From contig NZ_LN831051.1 of NCBI RefSeq assembly GCF_001457635.1, forward strand, positions 1,302,001-1,366,000: a stretch of 64,000 nt of DNA, written 5' to 3'. A model generated the notes under the pieces. It was not told the DNA's origin. It did no database searches and saw only the letters and a list, made by a program, of their open reading frames with translations. Source of the stretch: Streptococcus pneumoniae (GTDB lineage: Bacteria; Bacillota; Bacilli; Lactobacillales; Streptococcaceae). The position numbers and the translations under genes are program-made. Of this stretch, positions 20,318 to 28,965 are shown piece by piece (the stretch's first letter is position 1; each line of letters begins with the position of its first letter).

Positions 20318-20346
20318 GACGAATCAGTCAAGCTGGTTCGTTTTTA
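20318..20346 (+). terminator. Terminator after potD
   Basis: ACGAATCAG pairs with CTGGTTCGT around a 5-base loop, followed by TTTT. Confidence 0.85.
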
Positions 20347-20433
20347 AGGAATAGAAGTCAGTTTTTAGAGCCCTATCTTTTTCTATTCTAGTTGTTTATT
20401 TGCTTATTTGCTTGCCTAGTAGTATACTAAGCC

Positions 20434-20528
20434 TATACTCTTCAAACCATGTCAGCGTTGCCTTGCCGTACTCAAGTACAGCTTGAGGCTAGCTTCCTAG
20501 TTTGCTTTTTGATTTTTATTGAGTATTA
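20434..20528 (-). repeat. Shortened BOX element, reverse orientation
   Basis: Read on the minus strand it begins TAATACTCAATAAAAATC, continues through the boxA core and ends with a boxC-like tail (TGACATGGTTTGAAGAGTATA). boxB is absent and boxC is partial. It lies between the potD terminator and the small gene at 20554. Confidence 0.8.
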
Positions 20529-20553
20529 ACCTTACAGAAAGCGGCAACAAATA

Positions 20554-20793
20554 ATGAAAATGTCTACTTTTTTCAAAAAAAGTTTCTGGCCAACCTTTAT
20601 GATTGTTAACCAAACTGTTATACTATTCCATTTAAAGGATGGCTTGGATCGACAATACCTAACAACTGAGTCCATATATTGGGTGATAGGCACCTTTATA
20701 TTTGGAAATATTCTAGTAGCTGTGTTTAGTAATATGAAAATTTGGGATAAAAAGAAAAATGGCAGTAAGAAAAAATATATCCTGAAAAAGTAA
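20554..20793 (+). CDS. Small membrane protein, function unknown
   Basis: 79 aa. Two hydrophobic segments (about residues 10-26 and 42-60) are followed by a very basic tail (KKKNGSKKKYILKK), which predicts a cytosolic C-terminus. I do not recognise the family. The RBS is weak (GAAAGCGG). No promoter was found; it stands alone between a BOX remnant and the T-box promoter. It may be real but the evidence is only an open frame with a membrane-protein-like composition. Confidence 0.5.
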   Translation: MKMSTFFKKSFWPTFMIVNQTVILFHLKDGLDRQYLTTESIYWVIGTFIFGNILVAVFSNMKIWDKKKNGSKKKYILKK

Positions 20794-20839
20794 TCAGAGA
20801 TGTAGGGAATTGGTCTAATTCAACGGAGATCATTTCCAG

Positions 20840-20868
20840 TTGACGCAAGCTTAAAAAAACGTTATAAT
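20840..20868 (+). promoter_or_regulatory. Promoter of the T-box transcript
   Basis: -35 TTGACG at 20840-20845, a 17-base spacer, and -10 TATAAT at 20863-20868, just before the T-box leader. Confidence 0.9.
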
Positions 20869-20876
20869 AAGAAAGT

Positions 20877-21050
20877 TGAGAATTGATTTTCACTTGTCTT
20901 AGTCCAGAGAAATGGCGGTGCTGCGAGCCATCTAAGCTAGGAAGTCATGCTACTCAATCATACAATTGCATAAGAACAAGAGAATGACAAGTTCATTGAA
21001 TGAAGGTGGTACCGCGGTTTTTCGCCCTTCGTGATATGAGCTTGTCTTTT
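20877..21050 (+). ncRNA. T-box leader (alanine type)
   Basis: The T-box sequence AAGGTGGTACCGCG is at 21003-21016, inside the alternative pairing GACAAGTTCAT...ATGAAGG / CCTTCG...ATGAGCTTGTC (20986 to 21046), which forms a terminator ending in TTTT. Stem I occupies about 20880-20970, and GCT at 20949-20951, followed by A, is a plausible alanine specifier. Uncharged tRNA-Ala would stabilise the antiterminator and switch on the downstream genes. The first downstream gene is not alaS but a LURP-one-like gene, with alaS second. Confidence 0.93.
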
Positions 21051-21067
21051 GATTTTTGGAGGTGTTG

Positions 21068-21553
21068 ATGAAAACATTTCTTGTCAAACAAAAGTTTCGT
21101 CTTGGAGGCGAACGCTTCGCTATCAAGGATGACAGGGGAGAAATTGCCTATCAGGTGGAGGGATCATTTTTTAAGATTCCTAAAACCTTTACCATCTATG
21201 ATGCGGCTGGTGAACAAGTCAGTGAGATTAGTAAAGAAATCTTGACCTTGCTTCCTCGTTTTGAGATTCAGCTTCGGGATGGCTCGAGTTTTGTCATTCG
21301 TAAGAAGTTGACCTTCTGGCGAGATAAGTATGAGTTTGATAATCTAGGTCTTCGTATCGAGGGCAATATCTGGGATTTGAATTTCAAATTGCTGGATGAT
21401 CGCGATCAGTTGATTGCGGAAATTAAGAAGGAACTCTTCCATCTGACCTCTACCTATACCGTAACGGTTCTTGAAGACGCTTATGCAGACCTAGTCATTT
21501 CCCTCTGTGTCGCGATTGACTATGTGGAAATGCTGGAAAGCCAATCACATTAA
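21068..21553 (+). CDS. LURP-one-related / YxjI-like protein
   Basis: 161 aa from ATG 21068 (GGAGGTG four bases upstream; an in-frame TTG at 21056 lies inside the RBS). The sequence is a tubby/LURP-one-like beta barrel: repeated beta-strand patterns such as FAIKDDRGEIAYQVEGSFF, FTIYDAAGEQVSEISKE and RIEGNIWDLNFKLLD. Bacterial YxjI proteins have this fold and unknown function. It lies between the alanine T-box and alaS, so it should respond to alanine supply. No membrane segment is seen. Confidence 0.82.
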   Translation: MKTFLVKQKFRLGGERFAIKDDRGEIAYQVEGSFFKIPKTFTIYDAAGEQVSEISKEILTLLPRFEIQLRDGSSFVIRKKLTFWRDKYEFDNLGLRIEGNIWDLNFKLLDDRDQLIAEIKKELFHLTSTYTVTVLEDAYADLVISLCVAIDYVEMLESQSH

Positions 21554-21574
21554 ACAAGTAAATAAGGAGACAAT

Positions 21575-24193
21575 ATGAAACAACTATCTAGTGCACAAGT
21601 ACGCCAAATGTGGCTTGATTTCTGGGCGACCAAAGGTCACTCAGTAGAACCATCAGTAAGTTTGGTTCCTGTAAATGACCCAACTCTTTTGTGGATCAAC
21701 TCTGGGGTAGCAACCCTTAAGAAATACTTTGACGGGACCATTATCCCTGAAAATCCACGTATTACCAATGCCCAAAAGGCTATCCGTACCAACGACATCG
21801 AAAACGTAGGGAAGACTGCGCGTCACCATACCATGTTTGAAATGTTGGGGAACTTCTCTATCGGGGATTACTTCCGTGACGAAGCTATCACTTGGGCTTA
21901 TGAGCTTTTGACAAGCCCTGAATGGTTTGATTTCCCTGCTGAAAAACTTTACATGACCTACTATCCAGACGATAAAGATTCTTACAACCGCTGGATTGAA
22001 GTGGGAGTGGATCCAAGTCACTTGATTCCAATTGAGGACAACTTCTGGGAAATCGGTGCGGGACCTTCTGGACCAGATACAGAAATCTTCTTTGACCGTG
22101 GGGAAGCCTTTGACCCAGAAAATATCGGTCTTCGCCTGCTTGCAGAAGATATTGAAAACGACCGTTATATTGAAATCTGGAACATCGTTTTGTCACAATT
22201 TAACGCAGACCCTGCTGTTCCTCGTAGCGAATACAAGGAATTGCCACATAAGAACATTGATACGGGCGCTGGTTTGGAGCGTTTGGTGGCTGTTATCCAA
22301 GGGGCTAAGACCAACTTTGAAACGGACCTCTTCATGCCGATTATCCGTGAAGTCGAGAAATTGTCTGGTAAGGTTTATGACCAAGATGGCGACAACATGA
22401 GCTTCAAGGTTATCGCAGACCACATTCGTTCTCTTTCATTTGCTATCGGTGATGGTGCCCTTCCAGGAAATGAAGGTCGTGGTTATGTTCTTCGTCGTCT
22501 TCTCCGTCGTGCTTCTATGCATGGTCAAAAATTGGGTATCAACGAGCCTTTCCTTTACAAACTTGTTCCAACTGTTGGAAAAATCATGGAAAGCTACTAC
22601 CCAGAAGTGCTTGAGAAACGTGACTTTATTGAGAAAATCGTTAAGAGCGAAGAAGAATCATTTGCCCGTACCCTTCACTCAGGTCAACACTTTGCCCAAG
22701 GCATTGTGGCAGACTTGAAAGAAAAAGGTCAATCTGTCATTGCTGGTCAAGATGTCTTTAAACTCTATGATACATACGGATTCCCAGTTGAATTGACTGA
22801 AGAAATTGCTGAAGAAGCTGGTATGACTGTAGACCGTGAAGGTTTTGAAGCAGCCATGAAAGAACAGCAAGAACGCGCGCGTGCGTCAGCTGTCAAGGGT
22901 GGCTCAATGGGTATGCAAAATGAAACTCTTCAAAACATCACTGTAGAAAGTGTCTTCAACTACAATGCTAGCCAATTGTCTTCTAAATTGGTAGCTATCG
23001 TTGCTGACAATGCAGAAGTAGGAGCTGTTTCAGAAGGAACTGCCTCTCTTATCTTTGCGGAAACGTCATTTTATGCTGAAATGGGTGGACAGGTAGCTGA
23101 CTACGGACAAATCTTGGATGAGTCAGGTAAGGTTGTGGCTACTGTGACCAATGTTCAGAAAGCCCCAAATGGTCAAGCCCTTCATACAGTTGAAGTCCTT
23201 GCACCGCTTGCCTTGAACCAAGAATATACCTTGGTAATTGATAGCAATCGCCGTCACCGTGTCATGAAAAACCACACTGCGACTCATTTGCTTCACGCTG
23301 CCCTTCACAATATCCTTGGAAACCACGCAACACAGGCAGGATCTCTTAACGAAGTTGAATTCCTTCGCTTTGACTTTACCCACTTCCAAGCAGTAACTGC
23401 TGAGGAACTTCGTGCGATTGAACAGCAAGTTAACGAGAAAATTTGGGAAGCACTTGAAGTGAAGACAGTTGAAACGGATATTGACACTGCTAAAGAAATG
23501 GGAGCTATGGCCCTCTTTGGTGAGAAATACGGCAAGGAAGTTCGTGTCGTGACTATCGGTGACTACTCTATTGAACTTTGTGGTGGTACTCATGTTGGCA
23601 ACACTTCTGAGATTGGTCTCTTCAAAATTGTCAAAGAAGAAGGAATCGGTTCAGGAACTCGCCGTATCTTGGCAGTGACTGGTAAGGAAGCCTTTGAAGC
23701 CTATCGTGAACAAGAGGATGCTCTTAAAGCTGTCGCAGCAACCTTGAAAGCACCTCAAGTCAAGGAAGTACCTCACAAGGTAGAAGGACTTCAAGAACAA
23801 CTTCGTCAACTTCAAAAAGAAAATGCTGAGTTGAAAGAAAAAGCCGCAGCTGCAGCCGCAGGCGATATCTTCAAAGATGCTAAGGAAGTCAACGGTCATC
23901 GTTACATTGCTAGTCAAGTGTCTGTATCCGATGCCGGTGCCCTTCGTACTTTTGCAGATAACTGGAAACAAAAAGACTACTCTGATCTTCTTGTCCTAGT
24001 TGCCGCTATCGGTGACAAAGTCAATGTCCTTGTAGCAAGCAAGACAAAAGACCTTCATGCAGGAAACCTTGTCAAAGAATTAGCACCAATCATCGATGGA
24101 CGTGGTGGTGGTAAACCAGACATGGCCATGGCAGGAGGAAGCAACCAAGCTAAGATCCAAGAATTATTGGATGTAGTAGCAGGTAAATTGTAA
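21575..24193 (+). CDS. alaS: Alanine-tRNA ligase
   Basis: 872 aa, full length. The class II aminoacylation domain opens with [15 protein letters not shown] and contains [18 protein letters not shown] and [10 protein letters not shown]. The editing domain has the zinc-type [11 protein letters not shown] near residue 566 and [15 protein letters not shown] near 667. The DHHA1/C-Ala domain ends with [14 protein letters not shown] near 847-860. It charges tRNA-Ala and clears Ser/Gly mischarging. It is expressed behind the T-box and the LURP-one gene, with AAGGAGAC as RBS. Confidence 0.97.
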   Translation: MKQLSSAQVRQMWLDFWATKGHSVEPSVSLVPVNDPTLLWINSGVATLKKYFDGTIIPENPRITNAQKAIRTNDIENVGKTARHHTMFEMLGNFSIGDYFRDEAITWAYELLTSPEWFDFPAEKLYMTYYPDDKDSYNRWIEVGVDPSHLIPIEDNFWEIGAGPSGPDTEIFFDRGEAFDPENIGLRLLAEDIENDRYIEIWNIVLSQFNADPAVPRSEYKELPHKNIDTGAGLERLVAVIQGAKTNFETDLFMPIIREVEKLSGKVYDQDGDNMSFKVIADHIRSLSFAIGDGALPGNEGRGYVLRRLLRRASMHGQKLGINEPFLYKLVPTVGKIMESYYPEVLEKRDFIEKIVKSEEESFARTLHSGQHFAQGIVADLKEKGQSVIAGQDVFKLYDTYGFPVELTEEIAEEAGMTVDREGFEAAMKEQQERARASAVKGGSMGMQNETLQNITVESVFNYNASQLSSKLVAIVADNAEVGAVSEGTASLIFAETSFYAEMGGQVADYGQILDESGKVVATVTNVQKAPNGQALHTVEVLAPLALNQEYTLVIDSNRRHRVMKNHTATHLLHAALHNILGNHATQAGSLNEVEFLRFDFTHFQAVTAEELRAIEQQVNEKIWEALEVKTVETDIDTAKEMGAMALFGEKYGKEVRVVTIGDYSIELCGGTHVGNTSEIGLFKIVKEEGIGSGTRRILAVTGKEAFEAYREQEDALKAVAATLKAPQVKEVPHKVEGLQEQLRQLQKENAELKEKAAAAAAGDIFKDAKEVNGHRYIASQVSVSDAGALRTFADNWKQKDYSDLLVLVAAIGDKVNVLVASKTKDLHAGNLVKELAPIIDGRGGGKPDMAMAGGSNQAKIQELLDVVAGKL

Positions 24194-24200
24194 TCAAGTA

Positions 24201-24231
24201 AAGATCTATCCATTTGGGTAGGTCTTTTTTG
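24201..24231 (+). terminator. Terminator after alaS
   Basis: AGATCTATCC pairs with GGGTAGGTCT around ATTT, followed by TTTTTT. Confidence 0.85.
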
Positions 24232-24281
24232 ACTACAAAAAAGCCAAATCCGCTTGGACCTAGCTTGGTTATTATGAGCTA

Positions 24282-25736
24282 TTAGATGGTATTGACTGCC
24301 CAGACACTTACGGATCTAGCTGAGACAGGGAATTGTCCATAACCTTCCTCATCAATTGTAACTTGACCTTGGTGGTTACCAAGTAAATCTACAAAGGTTT
24401 GATTAGTCCATTCTTGACCGACAAACATTGACTTGCTGTTTTCTTGGTCATTTGAAATCAAGACTGCGATTGGGGATTGATTTTCAGCACCTGAACGTAC
24501 CCAACCGATACAGTTAGCATGGTCAAAGTAGTCATTTTGTTCTCCATAGGCCAAATCTTTTCGGATGGCTAGGAGGCGGTCAAGGATTTCTTTGAAATCT
24601 TGTTGAGCATACTGGCCTGAAATCCCATAGTAGTCTCCGTAAAAGACACATGGAAGGCCGTCTTGGCGTAACAAAATGAGGGCATAGGCTGCTGGCTTGA
24701 ACCATTCTTCAACGGTAGACTCAAGGGCTTGTCCTCGTTGGGTATCGTGGTTGTCGACAAAAGTCACAGACTTGTCAGGCTTGAGTTCAACCAGGCTATC
24801 TGTGAAAATGCCACGAAGGTCATAGTTTGCGCCAGCTTGACTGGCTTCAAAGAGATTCTGGTGGAGACGAACATCGACAAGGTCAAAGTGTTCTTCCGTT
24901 TTTTCGAGATAGTCCAGATTGGCTTCCTTGTCTGGGTTCCAAAATTCACCAAAAACATAGAAATCGTCACCGTATTTTTCCTTCATATCGCGGATGAAGT
25001 TGCGCATAAAGAAAGAGTCAATATGCTTAACGGCATCCAAACGGAAACCAGCTACACCAGTCGTTTCCATGAACCAATCAGCCCAGTCATAGATGTTTTG
25101 GATGACTTCAGGATGTTTAAAGTCTAGGTCGGCATACATGAGGTAGTCGTAGTTTCCGTTTTCGTTATCGACCAATTCCTCGTTAGCCCAGCCCTTGTTG
25201 TCCCCTTGGATGAGATAAATCCCAGACTTACGGCGTTTTGCATCGTAGTCTGTACCGGTGAAGTGGTACCAATGCCAGTGGAAGTCATTGTAGGTATCTT
25301 GGCGACCATAGAAGGTAAAGCTAGTCCAGCCATTGATGGTGAAGGGTTCTCCAAGTTCAACCGTACGGTCTACAGGATCCACTTCGATAACCTGAAAGGC
25401 TTCCATGTGATCGGCTGCAGCCTTGTGATTGAGAACCACATCGGCCATAGGTTGAATTCCCTGTGCTTTTAGGGCTTGAATGGCTTGAAGATAGTCTTCT
25501 TTGAAACCATACTTAGTGCGGACAGTCCCTTTTTGGTTAAACTCTCCTAGGTCAAATAAGTCATAGACACCATAGCCGACATCTTTTTCATTGGTTGCCT
25601 TAAAAGCTGGTGGCATCCAGACGTGGCTAATCCCCAGATGAGCTAGGTGTGGAGCATCTTCAGCCAGACGCGTCCAGTGCTGACCGTCGTGGGGCAGATA
25701 CCATTCAAAGTATTGCATGAGCGTTTGATTTTGCAT
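24282..25736 (-). CDS. Cytoplasmic alpha-amylase (GH13)
   Basis: 484 aa with no signal peptide (it starts MQNQTLMQYFEWYLP), so it acts inside the cell on maltodextrin or glycogen, like AmyA. GH13 motifs: DVVLNHKAAAD (region I, near 99), GFRLDAVKHID (region II, nucleophile Asp, near 232), FGEFWNPD (acid/base Glu, near 262) and FVDNHDTQRG (region IV, near 328). It is transcribed alone and away from the ABC gene. A cre site overlaps the -35 of its promoter, so carbon catabolite repression by CcpA is likely. Confidence 0.93.
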   Translation of the reverse strand: MQNQTLMQYFEWYLPHDGQHWTRLAEDAPHLAHLGISHVWMPPAFKATNEKDVGYGVYDLFDLGEFNQKGTVRTKYGFKEDYLQAIQALKAQGIQPMADVVLNHKAAADHMEAFQVIEVDPVDRTVELGEPFTINGWTSFTFYGRQDTYNDFHWHWYHFTGTDYDAKRRKSGIYLIQGDNKGWANEELVDNENGNYDYLMYADLDFKHPEVIQNIYDWADWFMETTGVAGFRLDAVKHIDSFFMRNFIRDMKEKYGDDFYVFGEFWNPDKEANLDYLEKTEEHFDLVDVRLHQNLFEASQAGANYDLRGIFTDSLVELKPDKSVTFVDNHDTQRGQALESTVEEWFKPAAYALILLRQDGLPCVFYGDYYGISGQYAQQDFKEILDRLLAIRKDLAYGEQNDYFDHANCIGWVRSGAENQSPIAVLISNDQENSKSMFVGQEWTNQTFVDLLGNHQGQVTIDEEGYGQFPVSARSVSVWAVNTI

Positions 25737-25769
25737 GATTTTTCCTCTTACTTGTCAATCTTGTTCTTT

Positions 25770-25807
25770 ATTCTATCATAAAGTATTGGTTAGCGCAAAC
25801 GTTTGCG
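25770..25807 (-). promoter_or_regulatory. Alpha-amylase promoter overlapped by a cre site
   Basis: On the minus strand, -35 TTGCGC (25793-25798) and -10 TAGAAT (25770-25775) are 17 bases apart. CGCAAACGTTTGCG at 25794-25807 is a perfect 14-bp palindrome of cre type covering the -35, which suits repression by CcpA. Confidence 0.75.
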
Positions 25808-25914
25808 TAAGAATAGAAGGAAACTGTTTTAACTACTTAAAATAAAGTATTGATTTTTTGTATCAAAGTGCTAGTATAGCGATATATAATACAGATAAAG
25901 ATAGGAGTTGTCCC

Positions 25915-26664
25915 ATGATTGAATTTCAAAATGTTAGTAAGTTGTATGGTGATAAAGAGGCCTTGAGTAATCTCAATTTGCAGATTGAAAATGGAGAGAT
26001 TATGGGCTTGATTGGTCATAATGGGGCTGGAAAATCGACCACTATAAAATCCCTAGTCAGTATCATTTCACCCAGCAGTGGTCGTATTTTGGTAGACGGT
26101 CAGGAGTTATCGGAAAATCGCTTGGCTATTAAACGAAAGATTGGCTACGTAGCAGACTCGCCTGACTTATTTTTACGCTTAACGGCCAATGAATTTTGGG
26201 AATTGATCGCCTCATCCTATGATCTGAGTAGATCTGACTTGGAGGCTAGTCTAGCTAGGCTATTGAACGTTTTTGATTTTGCTGAAAATCGCTATCAGGT
26301 TATTGAAACTCTTTCTCACGGAATGCGTCAGAAAGTCTTTGTCATCGGGGCACTCTTGTCTGATCCTGATATTTGGGTTTTGGACGAACCCTTGACTGGT
26401 TTGGATCCCCAGGCCGCCTTTGATTTGAAGCAAATGATGAAGGAGCATGCGCAAAAAGGTAAGACAGTTTTGTTTTCAACTCATGTGCTAGAGGTAGCTG
26501 AGCAAGTCTGTGATCGGATTGCTATTTTGAAAAAGGGGCATTTGATTTATTGTGGTAAGGTAGAGGACTTGAGAAAAGACAACCCAGACCAGTCTTTGGA
26601 AAGTATCTACCTTAGCCTTGCTGGTAGAAAAGAGGAGGTTTCAGATGCGTCTCACGGTCATTAA
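25915..26664 (+). CDS. ABC transporter ATP-binding protein
   Basis: 249 aa from ATG 25915, which has AGGAG upstream; an in-frame ATG at 25858 lies upstream of the likely -10 (TATAAT at 25885-25890) and is rejected. Walker A GHNGAGKST near residue 37, Q-loop-like GYVADSPDLFLRLTANEF, signature LSHGMRQKVFVIGAL, Walker B IWVLDEPLTGLDP. The LSHGM signature in place of LSGGQ is typical of the EcsA/YhaQ-like exporter class. It overlaps the permease gene by 20 bases. Substrate unknown. Confidence 0.9.
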   Translation: MIEFQNVSKLYGDKEALSNLNLQIENGEIMGLIGHNGAGKSTTIKSLVSIISPSSGRILVDGQELSENRLAIKRKIGYVADSPDLFLRLTANEFWELIASSYDLSRSDLEASLARLLNVFDFAENRYQVIETLSHGMRQKVFVIGALLSDPDIWVLDEPLTGLDPQAAFDLKQMMKEHAQKGKTVLFSTHVLEVAEQVCDRIAILKKGHLIYCGKVEDLRKDNPDQSLESIYLSLAGRKEEVSDASHGH

Positions 26665-28279
26665 AAAATTAGTTGATATCAATATCCTCTATTCATCTCA
26701 AGACGCTAATCTGGCTAACCCACGAAAGAAGCAAGCTAAAAATACTGGAAAAAAAGTAAATGTTTCCGCTAGAGTCCTAAGTTCTTACATTTTTTCCAGT
26801 CTCTTGATGCTCATCTTTTTTAGTACTATAGCCATTCATTTTCCTTTTGAGGAAATGCCTGTTTATTTTAGTTTCATGGTTGCTATTTTACTAGTGATTG
26901 CCTTTTCAACTTCTTTAACTGCATTTTACAATGTCTTTTATGAGAGTAAGGATTTGGCCTCCTATAGTCCCTATGCTTTTAAAGAATCAGAGATTATAAT
27001 TGCTAAAGGACTGTCTGTCCTCTTGCCAGCTCTAACTGGAATTGTACCAATCCTAGCTTATTTTCTAGCCCTCTATATTAGTCTAGCTCCTTCTCTTTGG
27101 CTGGGTTTGCCTTTGATGCTACTGTCCTTGACCTTATTATTTGTCTCTGTTACTTTAGTGACGGTAGTGGCAGTACATTTCTTGGCTCAGACTAGGGTCT
27201 TCAGAAAGTATCAGTCTATTTTTTCGAATGTGATGATTGGGATAGGAGTTCTCATACCTTTAATATTTATCTTCTTTCTTCAGTCGACTTTTGGAAGTAT
27301 TGTTGACAAAGTTAGAGACATTCCATTTCTCCTTTATCCTCTTCATATCTTTTACAAAATAGCAGTGGAGCCTTTTTCAATAGAAGCCATATTGGGTCTG
27401 CTCGCTTGGATAGGACTAACTCTCTTCCTGCTTTATCTGACCAAAAAGAAGGTCCTTCCTCGTTTTTATGACGTGATCCTGCTTAATAGTGAGGAGAAGG
27501 TCAAAAAAGAACGTCGCAGCAAGGAGAGAATTTCAACCACTAAAAAGGGATTTTTCCGCATGGTTTTACGCTACCACCTCACCCTCTTGGGACAGGGGAC
27601 TGGCGTGGTTACAGTGCTTTTTACAAGTGCTTTCCTTCCTTATCTCATGATGATCGGTCTGATTTCCAAAATCCGAGATTCTCAGATAGTTCCAGACATT
27701 CATCCTCCATACTGGTTACCCTTGTTTTTTATAGCTCTCTTTATAGCAGTTGTCAATAACAATATCACCAGCCTGCCTTCAATTGCCTTGTCCTTGGAGA
27801 GGGAAAATGTTGATTTTCTGAAGAGTTTACCCTTTGACTTTGCTCGTTATGTGAAAGTGAAATTTTGGATTATCTTTGCTGTTCAGTCCTTTTTACCAAT
27901 TCTGACTTTACTTGGTCTTTCTCTATATCTAGGCTTGCCCATCATTTCGATGATTTACCTTATTGTGGCATGGATCCTTGCCAGTGTCATCCTTTCTTGT
28001 CACCATTATTTTAAGGATGTGAAAAATCTGTCAACCAATTGGAGTAGCATTACGGACCTGGTGAATCGTTCAAATGGCATAGTCGCCATAGTTTTATTGT
28101 TTATTTATAGTGCAATCCTGATGGCCCTTGTAATTGGGAGTATATTCTTGGTTCAGTCTCTCTCCCCTATCCTTGCCATCAGCTTGGGAGTAGGAGCTCT
28201 TATCCTCCTGCTTGCTCTTGCTATTTTTGGCTATCATTATTACCTGTCACGCATATTGGCAGAAATAGAAAAAAGATGA
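26645..28279 (+). CDS. ABC transporter permease, multi-pass membrane protein
   Basis: 544 aa from ATG 26645 (GAGGAGG upstream). After a basic cytosolic stretch (about 1-45) there are roughly twelve hydrophobic segments in two blocks, residues of about 45-260 and 320-540, separated by a charged loop (SEEKVKKERRSKERISTTKKG) near 285-310. It is the membrane partner of the ATPase just before it. I recognise it only as an ABC-2-like or exporter-type permease of streptococci; the cargo is not known. Confidence 0.82.
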   Translation: MRLTVIKKLVDINILYSSQDANLANPRKKQAKNTGKKVNVSARVLSSYIFSSLLMLIFFSTIAIHFPFEEMPVYFSFMVAILLVIAFSTSLTAFYNVFYESKDLASYSPYAFKESEIIIAKGLSVLLPALTGIVPILAYFLALYISLAPSLWLGLPLMLLSLTLLFVSVTLVTVVAVHFLAQTRVFRKYQSIFSNVMIGIGVLIPLIFIFFLQSTFGSIVDKVRDIPFLLYPLHIFYKIAVEPFSIEAILGLLAWIGLTLFLLYLTKKKVLPRFYDVILLNSEEKVKKERRSKERISTTKKGFFRMVLRYHLTLLGQGTGVVTVLFTSAFLPYLMMIGLISKIRDSQIVPDIHPPYWLPLFFIALFIAVVNNNITSLPSIALSLERENVDFLKSLPFDFARYVKVKFWIIFAVQSFLPILTLLGLSLYLGLPIISMIYLIVAWILASVILSCHHYFKDVKNLSTNWSSITDLVNRSNGIVAIVLLFIYSAILMALVIGSIFLVQSLSPILAISLGVGALILLLALAIFGYHYYLSRILAEIEKR

Positions 28280-28392
28280 GCTGGTTGGTCGCTTGCTTGA
28301 TAAATTCAGTTCGACAAACGCTTTTATAGTTTGTTAGAATGTAGTTGTAAATGATTAAGATTGGTAATCAAAAATATATAGGGAGGAATGTT

Positions 28393-28611
28393 TTGAATAA
28401 GAAATATAACATAGTTCTATTTTTGTTGTTTATAGTTTATTTATTGGGATATTTTTCAATTTCAAAAACGTTAATTCCTATAATGTGTGTGATCCAAGTA
28501 TTTTTGATAGAACATATATTTAGAGTTCGAAATAGAATGATGCAGATAGGTGAAATTATAATTATTGTTGCTTCTATAATATTATTTATTGATAGTATAT
28601 TGAGTTTGTAA
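28393..28611 (+). CDS. Small membrane protein, function unknown
   Basis: 72 aa from TTG 28393, chosen because GGGAGG lies six bases upstream; an in-frame ATG at 28351 without an RBS would add 14 residues. Three hydrophobic stretches (about 5-24, 27-45 and 52-70) leave little soluble sequence. The base composition is markedly AT-richer than the neighbours, which suggests recent acquisition or weak constraint. No family recognised. Confidence 0.5.
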   Translation: MNKKYNIVLFLLFIVYLLGYFSISKTLIPIMCVIQVFLIEHIFRVRNRMMQIGEIIIIVASIILFIDSILSL

Positions 28612-28803
28612 CAAAAGGCTTCTCTATAAAATCAAATTTTCCAGATACCTATTGAAGCAGATTTATTTCTTCATCTTTCTTCTACTACCTTTGTCACTAA
28701 ATTTGACAGACACATATTGCTGATTCAACCTCTCTACCTATAATCTCACAGTTAACCTGAGGCTAGTTTCATAGTTTGCTATTTGATTTTCGTTGATAAA
28801 AAG

Positions 28804-28836
28804 AAATGCTCCTCCAAGACGGAAGAGCATTTTTTA
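28804..28836 (+). terminator. Terminator-like hairpin upstream of rlmI
   Basis: AATGCTCCTCC pairs with GGAAGAGCATT (one G-T pair) around a short loop, followed by TTTT. It protects rlmI from upstream transcription. Confidence 0.75.
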
Positions 28837-28860
28837 TTGTGATTCTTACACATTTACTTC

Positions 28861-28880
28861 CTAGTTTTGCAGGAAGTCTA
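28861..28880. repeat. Isolated insertion-sequence end
   Basis: CTAGTTTTGCAGGAAGTCTA is identical, base for base, to the right end of the insertion-sequence remnant at 63119-63138. No transposase sequence adjoins it here. Confidence 0.6.
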
Positions 28881-28929
28881 GTATACCATTTTTTAAAAGA
28901 AGAGTAAAAAAGCAAGGGTAGTTTCTTTT

Positions 28930-28958
28930 TTGAGAATTGTCTAAAAGTTTGATATAAT
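28930..28958 (+). promoter_or_regulatory. Promoter of rlmI, very close to the start codon
   Basis: -35 TTGAGA at 28930-28935, a 17-base spacer, and -10 TATAAT at 28953-28958. The ATG at 28966 is only seven bases after the -10, so the transcript should begin at or within a base or two of the start codon. Confidence 0.85.
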
Positions 28959-28965
28959 GGTAGTT

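Larger units (their letters stand above)
28612..28952. other. Gap with repeat fragments, no gene
   Basis: This stretch has no credible gene. It holds an eroded reverse boxA fragment (28759-28800), a terminator-like hairpin (28804-28835), and a 20-base insertion-sequence end (28861-28880). The rlmI promoter starts at its right edge. Confidence 0.6.
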
